From positions 62,001 through 126,000 of the forward strand of contig DCUP01000006.1 in assembly GCA_002327845.1 (NCBI GenBank): 64,000 nucleotides of DNA. The letters are read 5' to 3'. Within the stretch, counting starts at the first letter, position 1. Every line of letters starts with the position of its first letter. The translations under genes and the position numbers were made by a program. The notes beneath the pieces were generated by a model. That model worked only from the letters and a program-made list of their open reading frames with translations. It did no database searches and was not told the DNA's origin. The stretch comes from Patescibacteria group bacterium UBA2211 (GTDB lineage: Bacteria > Patescibacteriota > Minisyncoccia > Minisyncoccales > Minisyncoccaceae). Of the stretch, positions 1 through 7,890 are shown one piece after another.

Positions 1-1870
1 GTGGAACAACTACCTCTAATTTCATAATTGGTTCTAGTAAATGAGCACCTGCTTTTTTAGCTCCATCTTGCAAAGCCATTGAACCGGCAATCTTAAAGGC
101 CATTTCTGAAGAATCGACTTCGTGGAACGAACCATCCCACAAAATAACTTTCATATCGACTAAAGGATATCCAGCAACAACACCTTTTGCCATTGCTTCT
201 TTAATTCCTTTTTCAATCGCAGGGATATATTCTCTTGGAATAGAACCTCCTTTAATTTCATTAACGAATTCAAATCCTTTCCCTCTTTCTAGTGCTTCAA
301 GCTTAATCTTTACATGACCATACTGACCTCTACCTCCAGTCTGCTTAACGTATTTACATTCAGCATCAGCATTTCTTTCTATTGTTTCTCGGTAGGATAC
401 TTGTGGTCTACCAACATTGGTTTCAACACCGAATTCTCTCTTTAATCTATCAACAATAATTTCTAGATGTAATTCTCCCATACCTGATAAAACCATTTCA
501 CCAGATTCCTGATTAGTTTCCATTCTAAAAGTTGGATCTTCTTCTTGTAATTTCTTTAAAGAAGCACCCATTTTTTCTTGATCTGCTTTGGCTTTAGGCT
601 CTACTTGAATTGAAATAACTGGTTCAGGGAAAACAATCTTTTCTAGAACAATTGGTCCAGCTTCATCACAAAGAGTGTGTCCAGTAGTTGTATTTTTCAA
701 TCCAACAAAAGCAACAATATCTCCAGCATATACTTCTTCTACTTCTTCTCTTTCGTTAGAATGCATACGAAGAATTCTACCAATTCTTTCTCTTTCCCCA
801 GAAACAGTGTTTAATAAATATCCTCCCTTATTAAAATGTCCTGAGTAAGCACGAGCGTAAGTCAATGTTCCGACGAAAGGATCTGTTGCAATTTTAAATG
901 CTAAAGCTGAAAAAGGCTCATCATCCTTAGGGTGTCTTTCTAGTTTAATTTCTTCATCATTCGGGTCAACTCCTTTAATAGCAGGAACATCCACTGGGCT
1001 TGGCAAGTAATATACTACTGCATCCAAAACCAATTGAACTCCTTTGTTTCTTAAAGATGTTCCAATTAAAACGGGAATTAATTTATAACTAATAGTTGCT
1101 TTTCTTAAAGCAGCTCTCAAATCTTCTACCGAAATTTCTTCTCCATTTAAATATCTTTCCATTAATGCTTCATCTTCAGCAACAATCTTCTCAACCATTT
1201 TGTGTCTCCATTTTTTAGCTTCTTCTAAAGAAGATTCGGGAATATCAAATTTAATAACATCCTTTCCCATTTCTCCTTCAAATTTAACAGCTTTCATTTC
1301 CATCAAATCAATAATAGCTGAAAAATCTTCTTCCTGTCCGATTGGGTATTGAACTGCAACAGCATTAATAGTTAATTTGTCCCAGATAGATTGCAAACTC
1401 TTTTCAAAACTTGCACCCATTCTGTCTAATTTATTAATAAAACAAACACGAGGAACATGATATCTGTCTGCCTGTCTCCAAACAGTTTCTGATTGAGCTT
1501 CTACTCCAGCAACACCGTCAAAAACAACTACCGCTCCGTCCAAAACTCTTAAACTTCTTTGTACTTCAGCAGTGAAGTCAATGTGTCCAGGAGTATCGAT
1601 AAGGTTGATTCGGTGTTCGTTTGTTTTGTCTTTCTTTAAATAATCACCAGGAGACCAGAAACAAGTAGTAGCTGCAGAAGTAATAGTAATACCTCTTTCT
1701 CTTTCTTGTTCCATCCAGTCCATAATAGCCGCACCTTCATGAACTTCACCAATCTTGTGTGATATTCCGGTATAAAACAAAACTCTCTCACTGGTTGTAG
1801 TTTTACCTGCATCAATGTGAGCAATAATTCCGATATTTCTATATTTTTCGATTGGATATTGGCGGCTCAT
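1..1870 (-). CDS. fusA: Elongation factor G (3' end beyond left window edge)
   Basis: Translational GTPase that moves tRNA and mRNA through the ribosome and helps recycle it. The minus-strand frame is open from the ATG at 1868-1870 to the window edge, giving 623 codons of the roughly 700 usual in the family, so only the last part of domains IV/V is missing. The G1 motif AHIDAGKTT (residues 17-25), the G3 motif DTPGHIDF and the G4 motif NKLDR are all visible, followed by the EF-G-specific domain II and domain III/IV sequence such as [10 protein letters not shown]. It is the third gene of the str operon after rpsL and rpsG, as in most bacteria. No frame break is seen. The identification is secure. 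Confidence 0.98.
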   Translation of the reverse strand, partial: MSRQYPIEKYRNIGIIAHIDAGKTTTSERVLFYTGISHKIGEVHEGAAIMDWMEQERERGITITSAATTCFWSPGDYLKKDKTNEHRINLIDTPGHIDFTAEVQRSLRVLDGAVVVFDGVAGVEAQSETVWRQADRYHVPRVCFINKLDRMGASFEKSLQSIWDKLTINAVAVQYPIGQEEDFSAIIDLMEMKAVKFEGEMGKDVIKFDIPESSLEEAKKWRHKMVEKIVAEDEALMERYLNGEEISVEDLRAALRKATISYKLIPVLIGTSLRNKGVQLVLDAVVYYLPSPVDVPAIKGVDPNDEEIKLERHPKDDEPFSALAFKIATDPFVGTLTYARAYSGHFNKGGYLLNTVSGERERIGRILRMHSNEREEVEEVYAGDIVAFVGLKNTTTGHTLCDEAGPIVLEKIVFPEPVISIQVEPKAKADQEKMGASLKKLQEEDPTFRMETNQESGEMVLSGMGELHLEIIVDRLKREFGVETNVGRPQVSYRETIERNADAECKYVKQTGGRGQYGHVKIKLEALERGKGFEFVNEIKGGSIPREYIPAIEKGIKEAMAKGVVAGYPLVDMKVILWDGSFHEVDSSEMAFKIAGSMALQDGAKKAGAHLLEPIMKLEVVVP

Positions 1871-1895
1871 AATATTTTTTTTATTTTAGAACACA

Positions 1896-1922
1896 AAACC
1901 TATTTGGCTTGAAAATAGGTTT
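1896..1922 (-). promoter_or_regulatory. Hairpin between rpsG and fusA
   Basis: A perfect 10-bp inverted repeat (AAACCTATTT / AAATAGGTTT, 7-nt loop) sits between the rpsG stop and the fusA start. On the minus strand it is followed by TGTGTTCT rather than a T run, so it is not a good intrinsic terminator. It could be a processing or translational control element of the str operon. Only the repeat itself is seen. Confidence 0.5.
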
Positions 1923-1932
1923 GTATATTAAA

Positions 1933-2403
1933 TTACCATGCAAAGTGAGCAAATGCTCTATTGGCTTCTGCCATTTTGTGAGCGTTCTCTTTCTTTCTAA
2001 CTGCATTTCCTTTGTTTTCTGAAGCTTCAATCAACTCATCGGCTAATTTGAATTTCATTGCTTTACCTTTCTTGTCTTTAGCTGAATTAATCATCCATTT
2101 CATGGCTAAACTCAATTTTCTATTTCCTTTAACTTCCATTGGAACTTGATAGGTGGCTCCTCCAACTCTTTTTGGTTTTACCTCAAGAACTGGAGATACA
2201 TTCTGAATAGCTAGTCTAAAAACATCTAAAGGATTCTTTTTAGTTTGGTTTTTAATTAAATCAAAAGCACCGTAAACTATCTTTTGAGCTACTGTCTTTT
2301 TCCCGTTACTCATTACTTGGTTGATAAATTTAGCAACCATAATATCGTTGTATACTGAATCGGGCATTATAACTTTCTTTTTAAATTTAAGTCCTGTTGC
2401 CAT
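1933..2403 (-). CDS. rpsG: 30S ribosomal protein S7
   Basis: Small-subunit protein that nucleates assembly of the 3' major domain of 16S rRNA and contacts the E site. The 156-residue length is normal for uS7. Family sequence is visible throughout, including the N-terminal D-S-V-Y region, [12 protein letters not shown] near residue 26, and the C-terminal [13 protein letters not shown]. It lies 3 bp downstream of rpsL and 62 bp upstream of fusA in the standard str order. The start has no Shine-Dalgarno sequence, like most genes in this window. No oddity in the protein. Confidence 0.98.
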   Translation of the reverse strand: MATGLKFKKKVIMPDSVYNDIMVAKFINQVMSNGKKTVAQKIVYGAFDLIKNQTKKNPLDVFRLAIQNVSPVLEVKPKRVGGATYQVPMEVKGNRKLSLAMKWMINSAKDKKGKAMKFKLADELIEASENKGNAVRKKENAHKMAEANRAFAHFAW

Positions 2404-2406
2404 ATA

Positions 2407-2823
2407 CTATTTTTTTACTGGTCTTTTAACTCCATATGCACTTCTCTGTTGTTTTCTGCCTTCAACTCCTGAACAATCAAATCTGCCTCTTACAATATGA
2501 TATCTCACACCTGGCAAATCTTTTACCCTGCCTCCCCTAATCATGACGATTGAGTGCTCTTGTAAGTTATGTCCTTCTCCAGGAATATAGGCGGTAACTT
2601 CGTTTCCATTACTTAATTTGACTCTGCAAACTTTTCTCAAGGCTGAGTTAGGTTTTTTAGGTGTAGTTGTAAAAACTTTCAAGCAAACTCCTTTTTTAAA
2701 TGGTGCTTCGTATTCCTTTGGTCTGTTTTTTAAAGGATTAAATCCAAACGCAAGACCAGGAGTATTAGTCTTCGTCTTTAATGGCTTTCTATTTTTCTTA
2801 ATTAGTTGTCTAATTGTTGGCAT
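2407..2823 (-). CDS. rpsL: 30S ribosomal protein S12
   Basis: Small-subunit protein at the decoding centre that tunes translational accuracy. I chose the ATG at 2823, giving MPTIRQL and 138 residues, because that is the universal uS12 N-terminus; an in-frame ATG 12 bp upstream would only add MIQN. The loop [14 protein letters not shown] and the segment [14 protein letters not shown], where streptomycin-resistance and beta-methylthio-Asp sites fall, are intact. It is the first gene of the str operon; a possible promoter and an inverted repeat lie just upstream (2842-2897). Confidence 0.98.
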   Translation of the reverse strand: MPTIRQLIKKNRKPLKTKTNTPGLAFGFNPLKNRPKEYEAPFKKGVCLKVFTTTPKKPNSALRKVCRVKLSNGNEVTAYIPGEGHNLQEHSIVMIRGGRVKDLPGVRYHIVRGRFDCSGVEGRKQQRSAYGVKRPVKK

Positions 2824-2841
2824 ATTTTGTATCAATAATAA

Positions 2842-2867
2842 ATCGCAAGCGAAAATTCGCTTGTGAT
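2842..2867 (-). promoter_or_regulatory. Inverted repeat before the str operon
   Basis: An imperfect palindrome (ATCGCAAGCGAA facing TTCGCTTGTGAT) lies between the upstream SDR gene and rpsL. It would span the start point of the candidate promoter at 2869-2897, so it may be an operator or the 5' end of the leader. With the following TTTATTATT on the minus strand it could also be a weak terminator for the SDR gene. Which role applies cannot be told from sequence alone. Confidence 0.4.
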
Positions 2868-2868
2868 T

Positions 2869-2897
2869 AAATTATCAGATAAAAAGCTAAATGTCAA
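2869..2897 (-). promoter_or_regulatory. Candidate sigma70 promoter of the str operon
   Basis: A perfect -35 TTGACA (complement of 2892-2897) is followed either by GATAAT at 15 bp or TAATTT at 17 bp. The -35 is consensus but neither -10 is ideal at ideal spacing, so this is a reasonable but not certain promoter for rpsL-rpsG-fusA. It lies 46 bp or more upstream of the rpsL start. Confidence 0.5.
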
Positions 2898-2922
2898 ATA
2901 TTTAATTGGCTTGAAGAATTTT

Positions 2923-3654
2923 TTATTGCGCAGTCCATCCGCCATCGACATATAGAATATTTCCAGTCACATATTTTGAATCTTCAGAGGCTAAATATAG
3001 AGCTGCATTAGCAATATCGTCAGGTTCTCCCAGGTATCCCAAAGGAGTCATTCCTTCAAGAAACATTTTTGTCTTTTTATCTTCTTGAACCCCCTTAGTC
3101 ATATTTGTTTTTATAAACCCTGGAGCAATAGAGTTAACACGAATTCCCAATTTAGATAGTTCAACGGCACTAGCTTTAGTTAATTGATTAACTCCTCCCT
3201 TGGAAGCACAATAAGATATAGCTCCATTAAAACCAACTGCTCCCAAAATAGAAGCCATATTAATAATAGAACCCTTAATCCCCTTTTCCTTCATTGTTTT
3301 TCCTGCTGCACGAATTCCGTAGAATACTCCTGACAAATTAATCTCTATTGTCTTATGCCAAACATCATCAGAGGTGGTTAAAATGTCTCCTAAGCTTCCG
3401 ATTCCAGCATTGTTGACCATTATGTCTACTTTTCCAAACCTATCAACACAACCATTAATAAGGCTGTCTACTTCAATTGATTTAGAAACATCACATTTAA
3501 CAAAAATCGCTTTATCACTAAGACGGCTAATATCACACTCATTAATATCTGAAAAAACAACTAAAGCGCCCTCTGAAACAAACTTTTCAGCAATAGCTTT
3601 TCCTATTCCTGAAGAAGCTCCTGTTACTATTGCTACTTTATTTTCTAATTTCAT
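2923..3654 (-). CDS. SDR family NAD-dependent oxidoreductase (FabG-like)
   Basis: Short-chain dehydrogenase/reductase of 243 residues, the classical length. The cofactor motif TGASSGIG is at residues 11-18, NNAG at 81-84, and the catalytic residues Ser135, Tyr148 and Lys152 are present. Asp36 at the end of the second beta strand suggests NAD(H) rather than NADP(H). Sequence resembles FabG-type 3-oxoacyl reductases and sugar or alcohol dehydrogenases, but no other fatty-acid synthesis gene lies nearby, so the substrate is unknown. An extended -10 promoter lies at 3681-3689. It ends about 100 bp before rpsL and is probably transcribed on its own. Confidence 0.9.
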   Translation of the reverse strand: MKLENKVAIVTGASSGIGKAIAEKFVSEGALVVFSDINECDISRLSDKAIFVKCDVSKSIEVDSLINGCVDRFGKVDIMVNNAGIGSLGDILTTSDDVWHKTIEINLSGVFYGIRAAGKTMKEKGIKGSIINMASILGAVGFNGAISYCASKGGVNQLTKASAVELSKLGIRVNSIAPGFIKTNMTKGVQEDKKTKMFLEGMTPLGYLGEPDDIANAALYLASEDSKYVTGNILYVDGGWTAQ

Positions 3655-3680
3655 GTTTTTAGATTTATTTTTATGCTCCC

Positions 3681-3689
3681 ATTATATCA
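3681..3689 (-). promoter_or_regulatory. Extended -10 promoter of the SDR gene
   Basis: On the minus strand the sequence TGATATAAT matches an extended -10 element, 26 bp before the SDR start codon. No good -35 is visible, which is usual for extended -10 promoters. Confidence 0.5.
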
Positions 3690-3716
3690 TTTGAAAATAA
3701 AAAAAGAAGGGGAAAG

Positions 3717-4505
3717 TTATGCTCCTGCATATTTGTATTCCAGTTTTTTTACAAACTCTGGAACCCTTACTTTCTCCTTCGCGAGAACTTTATTCGCTTC
3801 TCCAAGAACACCTTCATAAATATGAAGGGAATCTGATTTGTCGATAATTCTCAATATCTTACAATTATTTGGAATGATAACTTCCAAAAGAAGCATGGCG
3901 ACAAGACCAATGAGGTTTCCCTGCCAAGCATTGAAAAGATCTCTTGACCTCCACTCAAAATGGACATCGACATATCCTCCTGGATAGTATCTAATCCATA
4001 TTCTCTGTAGACAAGGTGGAGCATCGGAGCCCATATCAACATCTGGTTCCCAAGTAATCACTTGGTGACGATTCGAGGAAACACCACTTTCAATTTGTTC
4101 CTTGAGAAGTTCTCTCAACTTCGAAATTTGATCAAGGAATCCTCCAGGAACTCTGTGCTTAATCAGACGTTCAATATATAGATAAGTGAAACGTCTTTTG
4201 TCCCCAAGTGGTATTTGACTATAAACCTCGTCAAACCATTTTCGGTCATACTCCTTCTTGTATCCCTGAATTGCTAATTCTTTCATTCTGTAAAAAGGAT
4301 GAATTTCGCAATTCTGAACCTGTTCAATCGCTTTTCCCGTCATGACAATAGTCTGTACGGAATCGCGTGCCTTTTTTGGTTCCCTTGAAGAACCAAAATT
4401 AATGGGAGTACCACAAAGCATGTCGGCATAAACTGCTTCAAACCAGGCCTCGTGAAAATCCTCACTTTCTATTAAAAAGCATGGAGCTAAAGTTACATCT
4501 GCCAA
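3717..4505 (-). CDS. Thymidylate synthase-like protein, archaeal type
   Basis: I read this as a divergent ThyA-fold protein that would methylate dUMP (or modify a related pyrimidine nucleotide). Of 262 residues, the second half lines up with thymidylate synthase: SNR at 144-146 and W152 (family SRR...W), the catalytic APPC with Cys165, then RSRD at 186-189 and Asn197 (family R166, S167, D169, N177 of the E. coli enzyme), and SLHIY with His228 and Tyr230. The family His after the Cys and the Gln in QFYV are replaced, as in distant or archaeal-type enzymes. Start is TTG, chosen because GAGGTG lies 5 bp upstream and no ATG is in frame nearby. Base composition is visibly less AT-rich than its neighbours, suggesting transfer. 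Activity is not proven. Confidence 0.72.
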   Translation of the reverse strand: MADVTLAPCFLIESEDFHEAWFEAVYADMLCGTPINFGSSREPKKARDSVQTIVMTGKAIEQVQNCEIHPFYRMKELAIQGYKKEYDRKWFDEVYSQIPLGDKRRFTYLYIERLIKHRVPGGFLDQISKLRELLKEQIESGVSSNRHQVITWEPDVDMGSDAPPCLQRIWIRYYPGGYVDVHFEWRSRDLFNAWQGNLIGLVAMLLLEVIIPNNCKILRIIDKSDSLHIYEGVLGEANKVLAKEKVRVPEFVKKLEYKYAGA

Positions 4506-4582
4506 ATTGGCACCTCAGGTCCATCGATAAGATGAACTAGCTACAAAATACAATAAAGAAATATTTTAGTCAACTTTTTATT

Positions 4583-5188
4583 TTACGCTAAGAAGAAAGA
4601 AAGAATTCTCTCTGATAAAGTAAAAACCCAACCAAGACCATTGGGAATTATGAAAATTAACAAAAGAAGGAGAATAAATCCGTATTGAGTTAGTAATAAT
4701 TTTAATTCTTCAAATCTTTCAGGCAGCAAGGCAAATAAAACATGAGAACCATCTAAAGGAAAAATAGGAATCAAATTAAAGATTCCTAATGCAATATTAT
4801 AAAAAACAACGATTGTCGCAATCATTAAAAAATCTTCTGGCAAAGAAATAAATTTGATAATTAATCCAAAAATTAAAGCGATTGTAAAATTAGCCACTGG
4901 TCCAGCTAAGGCAACTTTTAAATCTCCCCATCTCTGATCACTAAAGTATATTGGATTGACTGGGACTGGTTTGGCCCAGCCGATTATCGGTCCCCCCAAA
5001 AGAGACATAAAAAAAGGGAGAAGGATTGAACCAATCGGGTCTAGATGTTTTAAAGGGTTTAAATCTAGTCTTCCTGCCTCTTTAGCTGTTGGGTCACCTA
5101 AAGCATAGGCAACACTACCATGAGCTATCTCATGAATAATAATCGAGAACAAAAGAATTAATAATGTAAATATCATTAATGTATCCAT
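4583..5188 (-). CDS. Site-2 protease family (M50) membrane metalloprotease
   Basis: Intramembrane zinc protease that would cut membrane-anchored regulators. The zinc motif HEIAH is at residues 19-23 within the first membrane helix, and the second motif NLIPIFPLDG, giving the third ligand Asp146, is at 138-147. At 201 residues with about five or six hydrophobic segments it belongs to the short, PDZ-less group resembling SpoIVFB/Rip-type proteins common in Patescibacteria. It is a single gene between two intergenic gaps; no obvious substrate such as an anti-sigma factor is adjacent. Confidence 0.92.
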   Translation of the reverse strand: MDTLMIFTLLILLFSIIIHEIAHGSVAYALGDPTAKEAGRLDLNPLKHLDPIGSILLPFFMSLLGGPIIGWAKPVPVNPIYFSDQRWGDLKVALAGPVANFTIALIFGLIIKFISLPEDFLMIATIVVFYNIALGIFNLIPIFPLDGSHVLFALLPERFEELKLLLTQYGFILLLLLIFIIPNGLGWVFTLSERILSFFLA

Positions 5189-5218
5189 GTGATAATATTA
5201 ACATAAAACATGAGGGGG

Positions 5219-5246
5219 TTGCAATTATTTAATTTTTTGGTAATAT
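5219..5246 (+). promoter_or_regulatory. Promoter of rpmB and tRNA-Pro
   Basis: TTGCAA and TAATAT are separated by 16 bp on the plus strand. The expected start point falls within about 3 bp of the rpmB ATG at 5256, so the mRNA would be nearly leaderless, in line with the absence of a Shine-Dalgarno sequence. Confidence 0.6.
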
Positions 5247-5255
5247 ACATTACAT

Positions 5256-5474
5256 ATGGAAAAAGAATGTACAATTTGCGGAAAATCATCTTCAATGGGA
5301 GGAAGCTACTACAAGCTTATTTCGAGATATAATCCTTCTACTAAAAGAAGAATACGCCCTAATCTACAATGGGTAATAGTTCCCGCTAATACAACCAACA
5401 AAAACTTCAAAGAATTTGCCGGGAAGAGAATTTTGGCTTGCACTAAATGCATCAAATCTCTTGGAAAGAAATAA
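5256..5474 (+). CDS. rpmB: 50S ribosomal protein L28
   Basis: Small basic large-subunit protein of 72 residues, bL28 family. It starts MEKECTICGK with a CxxC pair (Cys5, Cys8) and has the family signature KRRIRPNLQWV around residues 29-39; a second pair CTKC lies near the end, so this looks like the zinc-binding form with four cysteines. It is followed 15 bp later by tRNA-Pro and a terminator, probably one transcription unit. Confidence 0.92.
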   Translation: MEKECTICGKSSSMGGSYYKLISRYNPSTKRRIRPNLQWVIVPANTTNKNFKEFAGKRILACTKCIKSLGKK

Positions 5475-5489
5475 CAGTTTAGCCCTTTT

Positions 5490-5560
5490 CGGGCTGTAGT
5501 ATAGTGGTAGTATTTGCGCATGGGGTGCGTAAGACCTGGGTTCAACTCCCAGCAGCCCGA
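5490..5560 (+). tRNA. tRNA-Pro, anticodon GGG
   Basis: A full cloverleaf can be drawn. The acceptor stem CGGGCTG pairs with CAGCCCG and the discriminator is A5560. The D arm is at 5499-5513. The anticodon stem TGCGC/GCGTA encloses loop ATGGGGT, with anticodon GGG at 5522-5524. The T arm is CTGGG-TTCAACT-CCCAG. The C at position 1 is typical for tRNA-Pro. CCA is not encoded, so a CCA-adding enzyme is needed. It is 71 nt long with a short variable loop. Confidence 0.95.
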
Positions 5561-5571
5561 CACAATAAAAC

Positions 5572-5598
5572 AAACACTGATAATGAATCAGTGTTTTT
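5572..5598 (+). terminator. Intrinsic terminator after tRNA-Pro
   Basis: Stem AAACACTGAT / ATCAGTGTTT with a 5-nt loop, followed by TT on the plus strand, 11 bp after the tRNA. It closes the rpmB-tRNA-Pro unit. Confidence 0.8.
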
Positions 5599-5608
5599 GT
5601 TATATAAG

Positions 5609-5758
5609 AAAAACACTGCTTGAGCAGTGCTTTTCAAGGTCCTACCACTTTCAAGTGAATCCGAATTAATCCACGTGGGTGACCTCATTCATTTGCCAAA
5701 GCAGATAAATATATGATCTCCCGATTGAAAGTTGTTCGGAATTTTGAATGATAGGACC
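5609..5758 (-). ncRNA. Unrecognised structured non-coding RNA, about 150 nt
   Basis: No coding frame fits here, yet the segment has everything of a small RNA gene on the minus strand. A sigma70 promoter (5765-5793) places the start at G5758. The RNA begins GGUCCUA, which pairs perfectly with UAGGACC ending at 5638. It ends in an intrinsic terminator (CACTGC/GCAGTG stem at 5614-5629, then five T). Inside, ACUUUCAA (RNA nt 27-34) can pair with UUGAAAGU (105-112), and UCCGAA (19-24) with UUCGGA (94-99), which together would make a pseudoknot. It shares no feature I know with SRP RNA, 6S, tmRNA or RNase P. Function unknown. Confidence 0.62.
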
Positions 5759-5764
5759 AAAGAT

Positions 5765-5793
5765 ATTATACCTTTAAATTTTCAATACTTCAA
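5765..5793 (-). promoter_or_regulatory. Promoter of the 150-nt ncRNA
   Basis: TTGAAG (5788-5793) and a perfect TATAAT (5765-5770) separated by exactly 17 bp on the minus strand; the start point 7 nt later coincides with the first G of the RNA's closing stem. The -35 overlaps the last codons of the adenylate kinase-like gene, so the RNA can be made independently of it. Confidence 0.7.
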
Positions 5794-6829
5794 CCAGCTG
5801 TTTTATCATTGCAACCACTACTGGAGCAGCCTGTAAACTAATGCATTGTATTCCATTATCATCAGCCACAATCCAAGGTTCTTCAATGGTTTTGACTTCC
5901 CCGTTTTCGTATTTAAATGAATATCCAGGAGTCATTTCATACTCATCAACATAGTCGCGAGCAACGTCAGCAGGAATAGCATTTCTTAGTTTAACTTTTG
6001 GAATTCCGTATAATGTATCAGCCTTTTTTAATATTTCTTCATCCATCATCAATCTCTCTCTAATTGGTTCTATTCCTTTTTCGTCTCCTTCTTTCATTAC
6101 CATTCTTCCACCGTCACAATTAGCCTCGTCACAAATTAAATAAAATTCTTTAGATGATTCATCGTATCCAATTTTTGAAGTTGGTAATAACTTCAAACTT
6201 CTTGAAGCATTACATTTAGGACAAATTCTTCTCCATTTTATTCTCTCATTAATAATGTTCATCGGAACATCAATCATAATAAAAATATCTGGGTCATCTC
6301 TGTAATCAACCAAATCTCTAAAGAATAAAGAAAAACTAACTTGATCCATATTTCTTGGAAAACCATCTAGAAGAATAACTTTTCTTTCTCTCTTAGCAAT
6401 CTCTCTTTTAACTAGAGCTAAAACCAATTCATCAGGAAGAAGAGTTTTAGTATCTCTATCCTCCATGCTTTTAATCAATTCTTCCAAAGGATAAAATCCT
6501 CTATAATTCTTTTCCAAAAACTCAACCAATTCTTTTTTCTTTTCTGGGTCTTGAATTTCAGTGTCTAGTGCTCTTACCATATCTCCAACAGATAAATGTT
6601 CTATCTTATCAACCCCTAAAACCTCTGCCAACATTTTAGAATAAGTCCCTTTTCCCGAATTCTTTTTACCTAAAAGATAAGCGATAAAGGTATTCTTTTC
6701 TAAATACTCTTTCAGTTTTTCTATTTCTGGTCCACATTTTAATTTAAAATATTCGGCTCTTTCTTTCGGGTCGGCTAAATTAAACTTTCTGTCTCCTCCC
6801 ATTTTAGTTTTGAAAATTGGAAAATCCAT
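5774..6829 (-). CDS. Adenylate kinase-like nucleoside monophosphate kinase, extended
   Basis: P-loop kinase that would phosphorylate AMP or another NMP. The P-loop is GKKNSGKGT at residues 54-62, a variant of the GxPGxGKGT of adenylate kinase. DGFPR at 155-159 and a lid with four cysteines (CPKC at 203-206, Cys233, Cys238), likely zinc-binding, also fit the family. At 351 residues it is about 130 longer than a normal adenylate kinase, with an extra 50-residue N-terminus and a C-terminal extension of unknown role. It is possible that this is not the housekeeping Adk but a relative. The gene follows the ComEC-like gene by 4 bp on the minus strand. Confidence 0.82.
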   Translation of the reverse strand: MDFPIFKTKMGGDRKFNLADPKERAEYFKLKCGPEIEKLKEYLEKNTFIAYLLGKKNSGKGTYSKMLAEVLGVDKIEHLSVGDMVRALDTEIQDPEKKKELVEFLEKNYRGFYPLEELIKSMEDRDTKTLLPDELVLALVKREIAKRERKVILLDGFPRNMDQVSFSLFFRDLVDYRDDPDIFIMIDVPMNIINERIKWRRICPKCNASRSLKLLPTSKIGYDESSKEFYLICDEANCDGGRMVMKEGDEKGIEPIRERLMMDEEILKKADTLYGIPKVKLRNAIPADVARDYVDEYEMTPGYSFKYENGEVKTIEEPWIVADDNGIQCISLQAAPVVVAMIKQLVEVLKI

Positions 6830-6833
6830 GTTT

Positions 6834-7679
6834 TTATTTTTTACTAGTTATTATCTTATAATTAGAACCATCGGAAACAATCTTTATGTCTCCATTGGTA
6901 TCGTTCCTTAGTATTTTAATACCAAAATTATTAAGACGTGTCAAAACTTCTTCTGTCGGGTGTCCATAAGAGTTATTTCCTACTTGAATTATAGAAACTA
7001 AAGGAGTAGTCTTTTTAAGAAAATCTTCTGAGGTTGAATACTTTGACCCATGATGTGCAACTTTTAAAATATCAATATCTATATCATTTAATTCATCTTC
7101 TATTTTCGAAGAAATATCTCCTGTAAAAAGAAATGAGCTATCTTTGTATTGAAGCTTAGCCACAATTGCTGTATCGTTGGTTTCTTTAACTCTTTCTCCT
7201 ATTAAGGATTTCTTGGGATTGATTATTTCTAATCTTAAATCTCCCATATTTACAGTGTCACCAGCATTAGCATAATAAATATTAGCTCCTTCTTCGTTAA
7301 TTAATCTTTTCCACGTTTCAAACTTCTCTCCATCTTTTTCCATCCCTGTCCATATAATATTATCTACCTTGTAATTTTCTAATACAGAAAATAACCCCGT
7401 CATATGATCGCTTTCTGGATGAGATAATATAATTAAGTCTATTTCTTTGTCGTAAAAAGGCATTTCTTGAGATAAACCGTCCAGAACTTTAAAATAATTT
7501 GGACCACCATCAATTAATACTTGATAACCCCCTGGAGCTTCGATAAAAATAGAGTCTCCTTGTCCGACATCAAAAAAGCTTACCTCAAGGTAAGCCGGTA
7601 AAGACAAAATAACAACAAAAGGAAAAACTAAAATATTCAAAATTAAAAGCATTAAAAAAATAAACGAAGATTGCTTCAT
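6834..7679 (-). CDS. ComEC/Rec2-like metallo-beta-lactamase-fold hydrolase
   Basis: A stand-alone relative of the C-terminal domain of the DNA-uptake protein ComEC. One membrane segment (about residues 5-28) is followed by a secreted MBL domain with FFDVGQGDSIFIE at 35-47, the metal motif SHPESDH at 86-92 and a later VAHHGSKYST. The competence-channel domain is missing, so it may act as an extracellular or periplasm-side nuclease or phosphodiesterase rather than a channel. It overlaps DUF1858 by an ATGA junction and lies 4 bp before the kinase gene. Confidence 0.85.
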   Translation of the reverse strand: MKQSSFIFLMLLILNILVFPFVVILSLPAYLEVSFFDVGQGDSIFIEAPGGYQVLIDGGPNYFKVLDGLSQEMPFYDKEIDLIILSHPESDHMTGLFSVLENYKVDNIIWTGMEKDGEKFETWKRLINEEGANIYYANAGDTVNMGDLRLEIINPKKSLIGERVKETNDTAIVAKLQYKDSSFLFTGDISSKIEDELNDIDIDILKVAHHGSKYSTSEDFLKKTTPLVSIIQVGNNSYGHPTEEVLTRLNNFGIKILRNDTNGDIKIVSDGSNYKIITSKK

Positions 7680-7885
7680 TTCTTGTTTAACTTTTCGTTT
7701 AATTCTTTAATTAGCTTAGTCGAGTCAATATCATACATTTCACAAACACTTCCTAATTCCAAAGCTTCCATTTCGAATCTAGCGTGAGGACAAGAAAGAC
7801 AAGGAAAATCATATTTTTCTAAAATTATTTGTGCTTTCTTGTTGTCTATCAATTCAGATAGCTTGGTTTTTTTTGTAATTTTCAT
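7676..7885 (-). CDS. DUF1858 domain protein
   Basis: A 69-residue protein with the DUF1858 pattern: T-K-x-x-L-S-E-L-I near the N-terminus, then CLSC at 29-32 and Cys48. The family is often found near redox and Fe-S proteins and has been linked to disulfide or hybrid-cluster chemistry, but its role is not established. Its position right after sufB/sufC suggests a link with Fe-S metabolism here. It ends with TGA in an ATGA overlap with the next gene, which also shows that TGA is a stop in this genome. Confidence 0.85.
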   Translation of the reverse strand: MKITKKTKLSELIDNKKAQIILEKYDFPCLSCPHARFEMEALELGSVCEMYDIDSTKLIKELNEKLNKK

Positions 7886-7890
7886 ATTGT

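Noticed and set aside
1896..1922. A terminator between rpsG and fusA
   Set aside because: The stem is strong but not followed by a T run, and the genes form a conserved operon.
5309..5573. Minus-strand open frames covering rpmB and tRNA-Pro
   Set aside because: They run antisense to a clear ribosomal protein and a perfect tRNA, and their sequences match no family.
5609..5758. The structured RNA as SRP RNA, 6S RNA or tmRNA
   Set aside because: It lacks the SRP helix-8 GGAA-type motif, the long 6S central bubble and the tmRNA tRNA-like ends; the closing stem and pseudoknot do not fit these.
7676..7679. TGA recoding as in Gracilibacteria (code 25)
   Set aside because: TGA acts as the stop in ATGA overlaps here and at 62638-62641, and genes have normal length under code 11.
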